Source: Chamaecrista fasciculata (Eukaryota > Streptophyta > Magnoliopsida > Fabales > Fabaceae). From it: 64,000 bases of DNA. The translations under genes and the position numbers were made by a program. The stretch covers positions 59,023 to 123,022 of the forward strand of contig QANZ01011811.1 of the NCBI GenBank assembly GCA_003254925.1. The letters are read 5' to 3'. The notes under the pieces are model-generated. The model saw only the letters and a program-made list of their open reading frames with translations. It did not search any database and was not told where the DNA came from. This document shows, in pieces, positions 24,201-35,458 of the stretch (its first letter is position 1; each line of letters opens with the position of its first letter).

Positions 24201-25394
24201 GCTCAAAGAACAACTTGGTTGAAGTTGGATTTTCAGTTTTTCTTTCTTTTTTCCCCACTAGCTCATTATTCTAGTGACTTAACCCTTGTGTCATACGGTG
24301 GCCAGGTGGCACATTGTAAATTATTTCTTAAATTAGTGGGAATGTGTTTAACTTCTGAAATATCCGAGGCACCTAGCACTTGGCCTAATTAATCAGGGGT
24401 ACGAACTGCAGTGAATCCTTGTCTTCACTAATCCATTCTTGCACTATTCTTGTTTTCAATAAAGGTTCTGGCGAGGCAGTAAAATCTTTTTTACCCATGT
24501 GTTTACAAAAATCTCGTTGCATTCTGATTGCAGTAACATCTTTTAGAATATATGGTTTCCTCATTGCTTCTAATTCCTACTAACATGAAGTGATGCTTTG
24601 TGGAAATGATAACATAGAGGGAGCTTTCAATATTCATAGGACTATTTCAGTTTTTCATTCGTCTCCTTCCTCTTTTTAGCTTCACCTTATGTGGCTTTAG
24701 TTATTAATGGTAATTCAGGAGCTTAATCATATAATTAGGTCTTGATCTTAAATTCAACTGAAGCAAAATAGGATGAAATTTGAGTGATATGGTTTTCCTC
24801 TGCTGAGAGATTTTTAAGTTGATTTTCAATTAATCCTTGTACCTGCTGTACCCTTTACCAACATGGTTTTGGTTGCTATAAACACGAGAGTTTATACATC
24901 AATCAGTTCTGTTAGACTGACTTACTATGGCAATTTTTCTTGTCAAGTCATTTTACTTGGCTTATCCAATGTATGGTTCTGATATGTTAGAACTTTGAAC
25001 TGAACTATTTGGTCGTGTATTCAGCTGCTAAATGTTCGCCTGAAGTCTTTGCTTAACCACATTTGCAATGCAGGTTGCAGAACGTGCGCTGTTTTTATGG
25101 AATAATGAGCACATTGTTAACTTAATAGCCCAAAACCGGACTATGGTCTTACCCATAATATTTGAAGCATTGGAGAAGAATATCCGGAGTCACTGGAACC
25201 AGGCGGTCCATGGTTTGACTGTTAATGTAAAGAAAATGTTTGTGGAAATGGATGCCGAGTTATTAGAGGAATGCGAGAGGCAGTATGCAGAGAGAGAGGC
25301 CAAAGCGAAAGAGGTGGAAGAGCAGAGGGAATTGAATTGGAAGAGACTTGCAGATGCGGCTGCCGCAAGAGGGGATCATATGGTTATAGTTTAG
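21242..25394 (+). CDS. PP2A regulatory subunit B' (B56), alpha/beta-type
   Basis: Two exons, 21242-22375 and 25074-25394, join in phase 0 to 484 residues. The N-terminus [19 protein letters not shown] is typical of the plant B' alpha/beta group. A variable Pro/Gly-rich stretch leads to [20 protein letters not shown], where the B56 HEAT-like domain begins. Conserved blocks follow: [63 protein letters not shown] and, in exon 2, [18 protein letters not shown]. The subunit directs the PP2A catalytic dimer to substrates in the cytosol or nucleus. The single 2.7-kb intron sits where this clade usually has one; I saw no nested gene in it. Confidence 0.95.
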
Positions 25395-26259
25395 CCTGAC
25401 CTCCTGAGTGGGTGTCACTTCACTTGATAGATGAATGAAGCAAGTTAGGAAGATAATTTGTACCTCTCCATTTTGGTTCGTCCAATTGTTTATTAATTTC
25501 TTTCTTTCCCTCTTTATTTCTTCTTCTTCTTCTTCTATCTCCTAGTTTTCTCAGTCGGATAATCAACAAAGCTAAAAAAACGCAGCAGCAGTGGTTAATG
25601 TAACTTAAGTGCATTCCAGGTTGTTAGCAATGTCTGCAGATTAAAAATCTTCTGTGAAATACTTTCTTGTATTCTGTGAAAAATACGGAAAATCTCTTTT
25701 CTTTTTCCCTCTCTATTTTTCTTTCTGGTTTTGTGGGGATTCACCTGGTGAAAATGGCATTGTTGAAAATGAGTAATGATTTTAGGGTAGGGATTCTTTC
25801 TCCTCATTCATTTTTTAGTTTCATTCATTTGTATGACTAATATTCTCAGGCGATCAATGATGTCTCCGATGTTTGTTAGCGGAGCTTCTGCTTACAAATA
25901 GTTATGCTTCGTAATGGGGAGTAACACAATAGTGTAGTTGATACCACATCATATTAATGAATTCAAGTGGATAATGAAGCACCTGATGCCAATCTGGGTG
26001 CATTTCAGACTGCTCTTTTAGTCTTTTACACTTTACCCACCTTCAAAATGAGAGAAAAAAAAAATTATTTACACCACTTACTTGCTACTAAGGTGGTAAT
26101 TTAGCTTCTTACATTACATAAGTAATAACTGAACTTGTAATATTATGACTAGGTCAGGCAATACTTGCTATAAATAGGTTTCAAGAGGAAGATGGACTGG
26201 AGAAGGAGAAGACCAAGAAGAAAGAAAGCTGTGGTTGAGACATGAGAGTAGAGATTAAT
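25395..26259. other. Tail-to-tail region between PP2A B' and the small peptide gene
   Basis: 3' sequence of two convergent genes. A TATA-like ctataaatag at 26168-26177 on the plus strand precedes a 17-codon frame (26192-26245); there is no other support for a gene there. Confidence 0.4.
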
Positions 26260-26523
26260 CTATGGTGGTTGTTGTGCAGGTTGAAGGTTCCATTTGTCCC
26301 AATCTTCTCTAGGAATACCATGATGATTATTCATTTCTGCTTCATCATCATCATCCTCTTCACTGTTGGAGCTTTCACTGCTTATTTCCTCCATCGTTGA
26401 TGCTAATGCTGTTTCAGCCCTCATCCTCCTCCTCATCATCACCCTCTTGGTCATTCCCAATCCAAACTCTCCCATCATTATTAGCAGTAGCAGCACTGAA
26501 ACAAGCTTGATCTTTGATTTCAT
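26260..26523 (-). CDS. Small secreted-protein-like gene, 87 residues
   Basis: A single exon. The first ATG in frame (26523) gives MKSKIKLVSVLLLLIMMGEF, a basic start and hydrophobic core that read as a signal peptide. It is followed by a basic MRRRMRAE stretch, an acidic Ser/Glu/Asp tract (about residues 46-62) and a C-terminal box MNNHHGIPREDWDKWN before a Gln/Pro tail. Layout and size resemble precursors of secreted signalling peptides, but I do not recognise the family. A TATA box lies 62 bases upstream. The frame also opens three codons earlier at a non-ATG codon; I chose the ATG. Confidence 0.6.
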   Translation of the reverse strand: MKSKIKLVSVLLLLIMMGEFGLGMTKRVMMRRRMRAETALASTMEEISSESSNSEEDDDDEAEMNNHHGIPREDWDKWNLQPAQQPP

Positions 26524-26584
26524 GATTTTCAAACTTTGGTTAACTTTTTGGTCCCAAGGTCATATTGGTGATGCCCACACCTAG

Positions 26585-26594
26585 CTATTTATAG
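26585..26594 (-). promoter_or_regulatory. TATA box of the small peptide gene
   Basis: On the minus strand the sequence is CTATAAATAG, a good plant TATA match, 62 bases before the ATG at 26523. Confidence 0.65.
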
Positions 26595-27771
26595 AGCCGG
26601 AAAACTGGTAATGGTTGGAAATATCTCGAAGTGCAGATCTGCCATTAACATTTAGTGTGGTCACGTCGTTTGTTGGATTAGTGGGCACGTGTTATCGTGA
26701 TGCAATTTGGTGCTGCTTTACATATCTGATGACTGATATGATATCTCGTTGCTACCTCCTTCCATATACTTATTAAATTTTTTGAGTATCACTGTTGAAC
26801 ACAGTTCTGAACCTCCTTTGATTCCCAAATCAACATCATCACTTTCGTTGCCACTTGAAAAAAGAGATATTTTAGTAGATATTTATAGTTGTCATTATTT
26901 TTTAATTTAAAAGAGATATATCTATAATTCTGTATGGTATTAATAGTTATGAAAGATAATTGGTCAAATAGTCATTTTGGTCCTTAAATTATGTGACAAG
27001 TTTATTTTGGTCTTAAAATTATTTTTTCTTTCATTTTGCTCCTCAAACCTTCACATTTTTTCTATTTTTGTCCGATTTTTGTCTTTATTTCTAATTAAGA
27101 CAGTTAAAATGAGTTACTTTTCTCTCATATGTCATAATAAAGAGTTGACAAAGAGAGAAAAATCTTACTCTTTGAAAAAAAAAATCAATCATAATTTTAT
27201 TTTGAGTTTGTGATTAAAAATAAAATTTATTTTTCTCTCTATTAATTCACTTATTATGATTTATGATATATATAAGAGATAAATAATTCATTTCAATTGT
27301 CTAATTTATAAATAACAGCAAAAATCAATCAAATGAAATTACATTTTATCGACCAAAACGAAATAAATATGAAAATTTGAAAAAAAAATTGAGCGAAGCT
27401 CATGTATTTCGGAGTGGTAGATTTCAAGATTCAAGAGAAGCATGATTACTATCGGGTTCAATCAACAATATTGCTAAAGCCTAAAGATAAAAGCCTAAAA
27501 GTATATAAAACAACAACAGTAAGAAAATGAAAGACAGTTTAATTAATGCATGACACATGTAAATGAGAAAATGTGAGACAGCTCGAAGATTCTCATGATC
27601 CGCGCTCCCAAATTACTTGATTATACAATATTTAATGTTAAATGTTCGTGATTTGCATCTTAATTCCAACCAAATTCCAGAAAGTTGGTAGGCAGCTACC
27701 AAGTTTGGTTGGATCTTTCTTGGATTTTTGGTTCCAGAAAGAACGTGGGGGTGTCCGTCAATTTATTCATA
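26595..27771. other. Intergenic region with a decayed palindromic element
   Basis: Around 26960-27400 one side holds 'cattttggtcct' type blocks and the other a weakly inverted counterpart (gaccaaaacgaaataaa), suggesting an old MITE. Boundaries cannot be set. No gene is seen. Confidence 0.35.
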
Positions 27772-28200
27772 GGGTAAATTATACTCTAGTACTTACCTTA
27801 TTTCATTTTGATACCATGTGATTTGAAACTTGACAATTTGGTACCTTGTGGTATTCTCTATTAACACTTTGGTACCCTTTGGAGTTATTTTGTAATTTTA
27901 ACCATAACAAATTTTTGCAAAAATTACATATTGACTCAAAAAAAATTTAAAAAATTACAAAGGGGTCCCTGAATACATATTATCTAAGGACTAAAATGAA
28001 AACTTAAAAAAAATTGGGATCAATATATAATTTTTGTAAAATTTGTTATGGTTAAAATTACAAAATAGCTCCAAAGGGTACCAAAGTGTTAATGGAGAAT
28101 ACCACAGGGTACCAAAGTGTCAGGTTACAAACCACAGGGTACCAAATTGAAATAGATTCAAACTACAAGGTACCAAAGTATAATTTACCCTTTATTTATA
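27762..28200. mobile_element. Palindromic MITE with 10-bp target duplication
   Basis: The body 27772-28190 begins gggtaaattatactctagta and ends, on the other strand, gggtaaattatactttggta. The two halves are inverted copies built of 'ggtaccaaa(g/t)tg' units. The flanks tttattcata (27762-27771) and tttatttata (28191-28200) match at 9 of 10 bases. The element has no coding capacity. Its ends resemble those of the MITE at 8766-9230, so the two may belong to one Mutator-like group. Confidence 0.75.
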
Positions 28201-28445
28201 ACTCATGTTCAAAATAAACAAAATAGAAAATTCAGACTTAAATTTTAAATCTAATAGTACTTTACTACTTTACAGCCATTATTGTTTGTGCCAGAGTTCA
28301 CACATGAGAACGGACAAGGGTAAAAAGAAAAAGGAAAATAAAAGGTTGTTTAGGGTTAAAAACACAGACAGAAAAATGGGTTCACACGATTGACACGCGA
28401 GAAGGAAGGAAGTTTGAAGGAAGATTCAGTTTCCGTCATCAACTT
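28201..28445. other. Upstream region of the carbonic anhydrase gene
   Basis: Short AT-rich region between the MITE and the promoter; nothing else is seen. Confidence 0.4.
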
Positions 28446-28456
28446 GTATATATACA
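28446..28456 (+). promoter_or_regulatory. TATA box of the carbonic anhydrase gene
   Basis: The sequence gtatatataca lies about 60 bases before the ATG at 28514. Confidence 0.5.
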
Positions 28457-28513
28457 TACTAGCCTCTTCTTCCAACGCACATTGATTTGGAATTTGAAGG
28501 CATTTGGGCTGAA

Positions 28514-30327
28514 ATGAACATGAAGCACCAAAGCAGCCTCTCAACTTTACTAATATTACTCACCGTTTTGCTACATTTAACAGTGAGCTGCAGAGCACAG
28601 GAAGCAGGTATGCATATACAGAGTAGAGAATTAATAGTTGAAATTTGTGTAGGCGTTTGATTAATATGTTGTTGTTGTTAACATATATTTAAGTAAAAAA
28701 ATGTGGGTGCAGAGGATGAGAGAGAGTTTGATTACAAGGAGAAGAGCGAGAAGGGACCTCGACATTGGGGAGATCTTAAGAGAGAATGGGAAGCTTGTAA
28801 GAAGGGAAGAATGCAATCTCCGATTGATTTGGGGAGTAAGAGAGTGAGAGTGAACCCTAAGTTAGGGCACATTATCAACACATACATTCCTCAAAATGCT
28901 ACTCTCACCAACAGAGGCCACGATATTCAGGTACCTACCAATATGCCTCTTTTCTCATCTCTTCCTCTTTCTCTGAATGAATGGATGCTTTGCAGCTGAA
29001 ATGGGAGAGAGATGCAGGCTCAATACGCATCAACGGCTCTGATTTATTTCTCCAACAAGCCCACTGGCACTCACCTTCTGAACACACTATCAACGCCAAA
29101 AGGTCTCTCCCTCTTCCTTCACACCTCTTTAGTCTCCTAAGTCCAACCCTTGAAGAGTGTTGAGAATTTCAATTTTGTTGTGAACAAAATTTATTCAAAA
29201 AATTTTACTTTTAGTTCCTAAATACTGATAAATACAATAATAATTGATTCTAAATTTCAATTAATATTAAAAAGTTAAAAACATAAATTTTAACAAAAGA
29301 GAGCTTTTGAAAAAAATTACAAATTTGAGAATTCATCTGTTATATTTCAGAATTTATAAAATTTGTTGTACCCCAATCAAACTGTGTGTGTGTTTTTAAA
29401 CAACAGAGTAATGTAAGGTGAAGAACTTTACAGCTAGAAATTTTCTGTATAAAATAAGGATGGGTTAGATTAGGAATTTGGATTCAACTTGTCATACNGG
29501 ATTCAACTTGTAATACAACATTAGTTGACTGAGAAATTGGTAAAACGAGTGACAAAAATTAGAAAACACTAAACTAAAGAGTTGGTTGAACTAATAGGTA
29601 CGACCTGGAGCTCCACATGGTTCATGCAACCACAAACACAGATTCAAACAAAACTGCTGTTGTTGGACTTCTATACAAGATTGGTCATCCTGATCCTTTT
29701 CTCTCTAAGGTAAAACTATATAATATTCTTTAAATACGTATATAATATATATATATATCCTAAATAAATAATTAACTTTATTATGAATGTACTGTGATTT
29801 TCAGTTGGTAAAACACATCAGAGGGATGATAGATGAAAAAGAAGAAAAGAGCGTAGGAGTGATTGATCCCTCTGATATCAATATTGTTGGCAAAAGGTAC
29901 TATAGATACATGGGATCCCTCACTGTTCCTCCTTGCACCGAAAACGTTATTTGGACCATCAATAAAAAGGTATTCATTCATTCATTCATTCAATCACCAA
30001 ACATCGATCGATCCCTTTATGTTTTAATCAAACTAATTCTTTATTTCTTATATTAATTGGATGACCTCGTCAGATAAAAACTGTGTCAAGGGAGCAAGTG
30101 AAGCTGCTGAGAGAGGCAGTCCACGATGTAAGTGTATATACTATTATACTATATTCATAATACATAAAGTTGAACATTTAAAGTTCAATTATCTCTAAAT
30201 CTCTAATTAATGTGCTAATTTTCACTGAATCATATTGCAGTATGCAGAGAGGAATGCCAGACCGGTGCAGCCGCTACATCGCAGACAGATACAACTTTAT
30301 TCCCCGACCAATAGGCCACACAATTAA
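28514..30327 (+). CDS. Alpha-type carbonic anhydrase
   Basis: Seven exons (28514-28607, 28713-28930, 28996-29102, 29598-29709, 29805-29969, 30074-30127, 30241-30327) join in frame to 278 residues. A signal peptide ([19 protein letters not shown]) sends it to the secretory route. The catalytic core is intact: QSPIDL near 66, [10 protein letters not shown] with zinc ligands His127 and His129, YDLELHMVH with His146, and [14 protein letters not shown]. Cys60 and Cys221 can form the usual disulfide. The enzyme interconverts CO2 and bicarbonate, probably in the apoplast or endomembranes. Intron 3 contains one N (29498) between two near-copies of an 18-bp word. The next gene (-) ends 470 bases away. 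Confidence 0.94.
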
Positions 30328-30424
30328 TTCACTAATTCCTACCATTACTTTCCTTCGTTCTTAATTTTTTTTTGTTTTTATTTATTTATTTAGTTTTCTT
30401 CTATTGCGTGACACATATATGAAA

Positions 30425-30655
30425 CTAGGGGCTTGGCGTGCCCGTTGCATGTAACGTTTGAATTGATTTAAAGTTGAAGATTATATTAAATTTTTATATT
30501 GATAAAAGAGTAAGTTTGGGACCAATTTGAGAAATTATAAAATATTTAGGACAAATTTGAAATTATCTCCATATGAGGAGAGTGAGTGAGGAGAGAATGG
30601 TGGCATTTTTAATTGTTTTTTGTATTTTTTTAATTCATTTATTTTTTAATTACCT
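30425..30655 (-). mobile_element. Helitron 3' fragment
   Basis: Read on the minus strand, it matches the 300-bp Helitron at 16893-17192 and ends CTAG (30428-30425) before T (30424). Only one arm of the terminal hairpin (GGGCACGCC) remains. The 5' end is lost: the TCTATACTA start is absent, and similarity fades near 30655. Confidence 0.7.
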
Positions 30656-30681
30656 AGCTACAAGTTCACAACTTCAATTAT

Positions 30682-30765
30682 TATGATTAAAATTACAAAA
30701 TAGCTAGAAAGAGTACCAAAATGAAATATGACGACGAAAGTAGAGAGTAGTTTTAATTTACCCAA
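30682..30765. mobile_element. Fragment of the 27772-type MITE
   Basis: The words gattaaaattacaaaatagct, gagtaccaaaatgaaat and ttttaatttaccc follow the order of the right half of the MITE at 27772-28190, with large losses. It lies between the aquaporin gene and the Helitron fragment. Confidence 0.5.
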
Positions 30766-30798
30766 ATTCTAATATGGCTAGGCTTGGGTTATTAGTTT

Positions 30799-31646
30799 TT
30801 AGTAGTCAGTGGTGGGGAGGTGGTCATGGGTGTTAATAGAGATGAAGAAGAGGTCGTAAACAAGGGCAGCAAGGGCACCACCAAGAAGAGGCCCAAGCCA
30901 ATAGACCCAATGGTGAGTCCAACTCCAGCTAACCATGGCGGGCCCAAATGACACAGCTGGGTTCATGGATGCACCATCGAAAGCCCCACCCACCAAAATG
31001 TTGGCTCCCACTATCAACCCGATTACCAATGGGGCTATCGTCCCCAAGCTTCCCTTCTTTGGATCTATGGCTGTCGCGTATACTGTATATACCAACCCGA
31101 ATGTCATTACCATTTCTAATACCACGGCGTTCCATGCTCCCACTCCTTCTGATAGCCCCAACGCTGGAGTGCTCTGCAAAAATATATATTGCCATTTCAT
31201 CAATCCTTTCAAAAATTCATTCTGCTTCTTCAATAATACAATCAATTTATTTAGTGTCTTACCAGCCCGCCGGTGACGAACCTGAGAAGCAAGCAGGCAA
31301 CGGTGGAACCAAGAAGCTGGGCGATCCAGTAAACGATGCCACGTAGGAAGGTGATATTGCCGCCGACGAAGGCAGCGAAGGTGACGGCGGGGTTGACGTG
31401 GCCGCCGGAGATGTTGGCGGCGACGGAGACAGCAACGATGAGAGCGAATGCATGTGAGATGGCGGCAGAAATGAGGCCGGCGGGAGTGGTGGCGCCGTCG
31501 TTGGTGAGTTTGTTGAAGGCCATGCCGGAACCTTCGCCGGCGAACACAAAGATAAGAGTGGAAAAGAACTCGGCGAGGCCAGCCTTCAAGGTGTCCGGGT
31601 GAGTCGCCTCGCCGGACCTACCGACGGCGATGTTTCCGATGGGCAT
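30799..31646 (-). CDS. TIP1: Tonoplast intrinsic aquaporin, TIP1 group
   Basis: Two exons, 31263-31646 and 30799-31173, join in phase 0 to 252 residues, the normal TIP1 size. It starts [20 protein letters not shown]. The first NPA box is in [11 protein letters not shown] and the second in [22 protein letters not shown] supplies the TIP-type His of the selectivity filter. The highly conserved [20 protein letters not shown] block and the C-terminus HDHLPTTDY are as in gamma-TIPs. It would carry water, and in this group also urea or H2O2, across the vacuole membrane. A TATA box is about 100 bases upstream. The first exon is unusually GC-rich for the window; several GC-rich antisense frames there are shadows. 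Confidence 0.96.
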
Positions 31647-31746
31647 CTTCGCTGTGTGTATGTGTGTGTTGAAGAATATATAATAATATTCAAAACAGTG
31701 ACCAACTAATTACTGTTACGAAAAAAACCACTTCAGGGCTCAGGCA

Positions 31747-31755
31747 TTATATATT
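31747..31755 (-). promoter_or_regulatory. TATA box of the TIP1 gene
   Basis: On the minus strand AATATATAA stands about 100 bases before the ATG at 31646, followed by a CA-rich leader. Confidence 0.55.
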
Positions 31756-32576
31756 GATGACGACTCAAAGAGTAGGAGAGAAGGAAGTAACTGAACGGGT
31801 TATAGCCGGTTGCCGTAAAAATTCATAATTAGAAATTAAAATTATTACTTTATTTAATCCCATGCATATTGTGGGCCACACTTTCGAGCTGTGGGTTAAT
31901 ATTGTTGTGTAAGCTGCGTAGTATAAGATTCTTGTTTCTAAAAAAAGCAAATTATTACATTCTTTTTTTATTTTTCAGGATTTTGCATTAATTATTATCC
32001 ACAACCAATTACGGTTAGAAGTAGAGAAGATCTGGGAGAAGGATAGTGTGGTGTAAGTGGACCGCCACGTGTCGAAAAAAAAAAAANTTACATGTTTGTA
32101 AAAAATAATAACCACGTGCAGTTCTTCCGCATGTTTTTCTTTTTTATCACTGAGTGTATATTTGAATTGGAGATTAAAAAGGAGAAAGAAAATGAATTGA
32201 AGAAGAGAGATTCATAACCTATTCTTCTTATTTGAATTCTAGTATTCTACAGTTGGGTATAGAAAACAGTCATTCATTTACCATTAAAGAGAAAACCTGC
32301 GATATAAAAAAAAAAAATAGTCACTATTCCTAACAGGTTTTACTGTTCAGTTGGCTTAGTACGTATAGTTGAATATATTTCATCATATCTTAAGTGATTA
32401 TAATGGGTCATATCATACCCCAAATTATGCCATCGGTCGAATATTGTGGTCCCCAATAAGGGGTATAAGCGTGAAAGTAGTGGAGGGTCCGTTTATTAAT
32501 TTGATTAGGCTGCTTTTTTGGGATATAATCTAATCTGGAAGTTCTGAGATTTAAGGTTTATTTTTTGGTTGGAGTT
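31756..32576. other. Intergenic region
   Basis: AT-rich, with CACGTG-type sequence near 32066-32072 and one N (32087) after an A run. No gene is seen. Confidence 0.4.
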
Positions 32577-32581
32577 TAAGG

Positions 32582-33065
32582 TGTTAGAAATATAGTATAG
32601 ACTTTGATAGTGTGATCACTGTCCTTAAGGAAATTAAGCCCCCACTATTCAATTGCTGCTGGGTTTGTATGGCAGATTTCCTCCAGGATTTGTATGGCAG
32701 ATTTCCTCCAGGATTTTACAAAGCCTGATATTATAGCCAGCAAAACTATAATATCTTATGAACACAAGTTTGTGAAAGAAAAGTTGAAGATGAGATCTCT
32801 TGATTGATTTTCTGTTTGAGAGAAGAGATGCTATTTATAGAGGAAAAACTGAAGATGTACAACCTTTCAGATTCCTACAATCATATCTTTTCATGTTCAA
32901 TCTTAATGGTTGGTCATAACTTGTCATGATTCAACATTCATGACTTCTTAATAAACAGTTACAACCATCCACATATGAAGAGTTATGACCCTTCATATAT
33001 GAGCCCTCTTCTCAACCCTTCAACTTACCCAATGTGGGACTTTAATTACTAACTATTTTCCAACA
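32582..33065 (-). repeat. LTR A (outer LTR, 484 bp)
   Basis: TG...CA termini. It differs from LTR C by three substitutions that I can find and by one extra 25-bp tandem copy (units at about 32668-32717). It adjoins the left TAAGG. Confidence 0.9.
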
Positions 33066-34261
33066 ATCCCCCACTTAGTTAGTAATTTATTTAATTCAAG
33101 AATTTATGCATATAGGAGGCATCTTTCGATTTAAACCTACTACTTGTATAAATACATCAAGCTTTGCCAGAATTGATAGTTAGAAAATAGTTCTATCAAA
33201 CTTCAATCCATAAAAGACAAAACGGATGTATAAATACACATAAACACTTAAATTAAATACAATGTGTTCAATATAAACTTAGCACGTATACGGCCTTGTG
33301 CTCCTTCCTGTTTTATAAACACTGACAAAGTTTTATTTCCAAACTTTGGTTGAAGCGGCACCACTTCATGTGTTTACATAGGTGAAGTTTATTAATCAAG
33401 TCATTTGTTTGGACTAACCTTAGTTCTTATTTCGAACTCTGTTACTTCATTAAGAGTATTAAAAATACTCACCCTCTTGTTCATAAGTACTTTTTTTAAA
33501 AAAAATTCTAGTACTTGATCTCCATCACTAAACATAACTTGTTGTTACCTTTTGAACTTTTAGAATTGCATAGCAATAAGAAAAGTAAGGTTTCCATTAT
33601 GAGTGATATTTTAAAAACTCCTTGAAACCCTTGACTCTACTAGTACTATTAATTGAATCTCTCGAGAGTCATTTTAGTCAATGGGTCAACAACATTATTA
33701 TTTTTTAGACCTTATATGTCTGAACTTTCCATTGTAAAGTGCTATAGTCATTGATGTCCGACTATCATAATACAAAAGAACAATTGATAATACTTTTATA
33801 AGCAAATCAATCAATTTCTTATTCCACATAGATTATCGTCATAGTCTCATGTGTTACTAATTCTCTTATATAGGCATGCCTCAACCTTTTCATAAATTTG
33901 ATTATAATCATAGGCTATCATCATAGTCCTATATGTCAACAATTATCTTTTATTGTCTGCTACACTCCTTGTAGCTTTATCATCACAAGAAGTGAAATTT
34001 CTAACTTTCGTTGTGGTCACAACTTTATATTCAACTACATATTCTTTAACCATTTCACTTCTTTCTTCATGGCAATTGCTAATTACTATTCCACCATAAG
34101 AAATAAATATATGTTACTTATTAGAAGTTCAACTAATAACACTCCCACTATTATGGGGAATATTCATCCATGGAATTATTAAATATATGTTGCTTCTTAG
34201 TAGCCCAACTAATCATACCCCCACTATGAGGAGTATCCAACCATTGAATTTTTCTTTAATT
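33066..34261 (-). pseudogene. Decayed Copia RNase H / 3' internal region, copy 1
   Basis: On the minus strand, fragments with Copia RNase H character can be read (LYNGKFRHIRSK, VVDPLTKMTLERF) among many stops and gaps, then a long non-coding tail to the polypurine tract. An approximately 80-bp unit is duplicated in tandem near 34095-34250. Confidence 0.65.
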
Positions 34262-34999
34262 GAATCTCTTGATGAACCAAGGAGAAGTCAAAGAGCTAGG
34301 AAAGAAAAGAACTTGGGTTCTGATTTTATATCTTCTCAAGCACTAGTCTTTTTACTTGAAGGAAGTAGGTCTGAGGTGCTTAATAAAATTCCTATCGTTC
34401 TTAATGTGGAAGACGATCCCAAAACATATAGTGAAGCAATAGCTTCAAGAGATTCTGCTTTTTGGAAGGAGGCCATAAATGATGAAATTGATTCCCTTCT
34501 ATCTAATGGTACATGGGAATTAACTGATTTGCCTCATAATTCTAAACCCATTGGGTGTAAATGTATTTAGAAGGAAATATAATACTGATGGGTCTCTACA
34601 AACTTTCAAGGCTAGACTGGTTGCTAAAGGTTTTAGGCAAAAGGAAGGAGTAGATTATTTTGACACTTATGCTCCTGTGGCAAGGATCACTTCTATTAGA
34701 GTTCTGTTTGCATTAGCATCAATTTATGATTTATACATTCATCAAATGGATGTGAAAACAGCATTTCTAAATGGTGATCTAGATGAGGAAGTTTATATGG
34801 AGCAACCTGAGGGATTTGTGCTTCCTGGTAATGAAAAGAAAGTGTGTCGATTGATTAAATCTTTATATGGATTAAAACAGGCACCAAAACAATGACATGA
34901 AAAGTTTGATAAAGTAATATTATCAAATGGTTTCAAACATAATGGAGCAGATAGGTGCATTTACTCTAAGTTCACAAAAAATTATGGTGGAATTTAAGA
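34262..34999 (+). pseudogene. Copia reverse transcriptase fragment, antisense to its host element
   Basis: The plus strand encodes Copia pol: FWKEAINDEIDSLLSNGTW, then TFKARLVAKGFRQKEGVDYF, DTYAPVARITSIRVLFALAS, IHQMDVKTAFLNGDLDEEVY and LIKSLYGLKQAPKQ. It is broken by a small deletion/frameshift near 34562 (in the region that normally reads GCKW) and by a TGA at 34893 in place of a Trp codon after APKQ. It stops abruptly at LTR B. Its strand is opposite to the surrounding element, so it is an inserted or captured piece from another Copia element. Confidence 0.85.
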
Positions 35000-35000
35000 T

Positions 35001-35458
35001 TGTTAGAAATATAGTATAGGCTTTGATAGTGTGATCACTGTCCTTAAGGAAATTAAGCCCCCACTATTCAATTGCTGCTGGGTTTGTATTGCAGATTTTC
35101 TTCAGGATTTTACAAAGCCTGATATTATAGCCAGCAAAACTATAATATCTTATGAACACAATTTTGTGAAAGAAAAGTTGAAGATGAGACCTCTTGATTG
35201 ATTTTCTGTTTGAGAGAAGAGATGCTATTTATAGAGGAAAAACTGAAGATGTACAACCTTTCAGATTTCTACAATCATATCTTTTCATGTTCAATCTTAA
35301 TGGTTGGTCATAACTTGTCATGATTCAATATTCATGACTTTTTAATAAACAGTTACGATTATTCATATATGAAGAGTTATGACCCTTCACATATGAACCC
35401 TCTTCTCAACCCTTCAACTTATCCAAGTGAGACTTTAATTACTAAATATTTTCCAACA
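35001..35458 (-). repeat. LTR B (middle LTR, 458 bp)
   Basis: The same LTR family with TG...CA ends, but with clearly more differences (about 15-20 by eye) from LTR A and C than those have from each other. It is shared between internal 1 and internal 2. Confidence 0.9.

Noticed and set aside
30929..31602. GC-rich open frames on both strands over the aquaporin exons
   Set aside because: Shadows of the TIP1 coding sequence; the minus-strand frame with NPA boxes explains them.
34187..34895. Copia frames as a live retrotransposon gene
   Set aside because: A frameshift near 34562, a stop at 34893 and truncation at the LTR show that it is a dead fragment.
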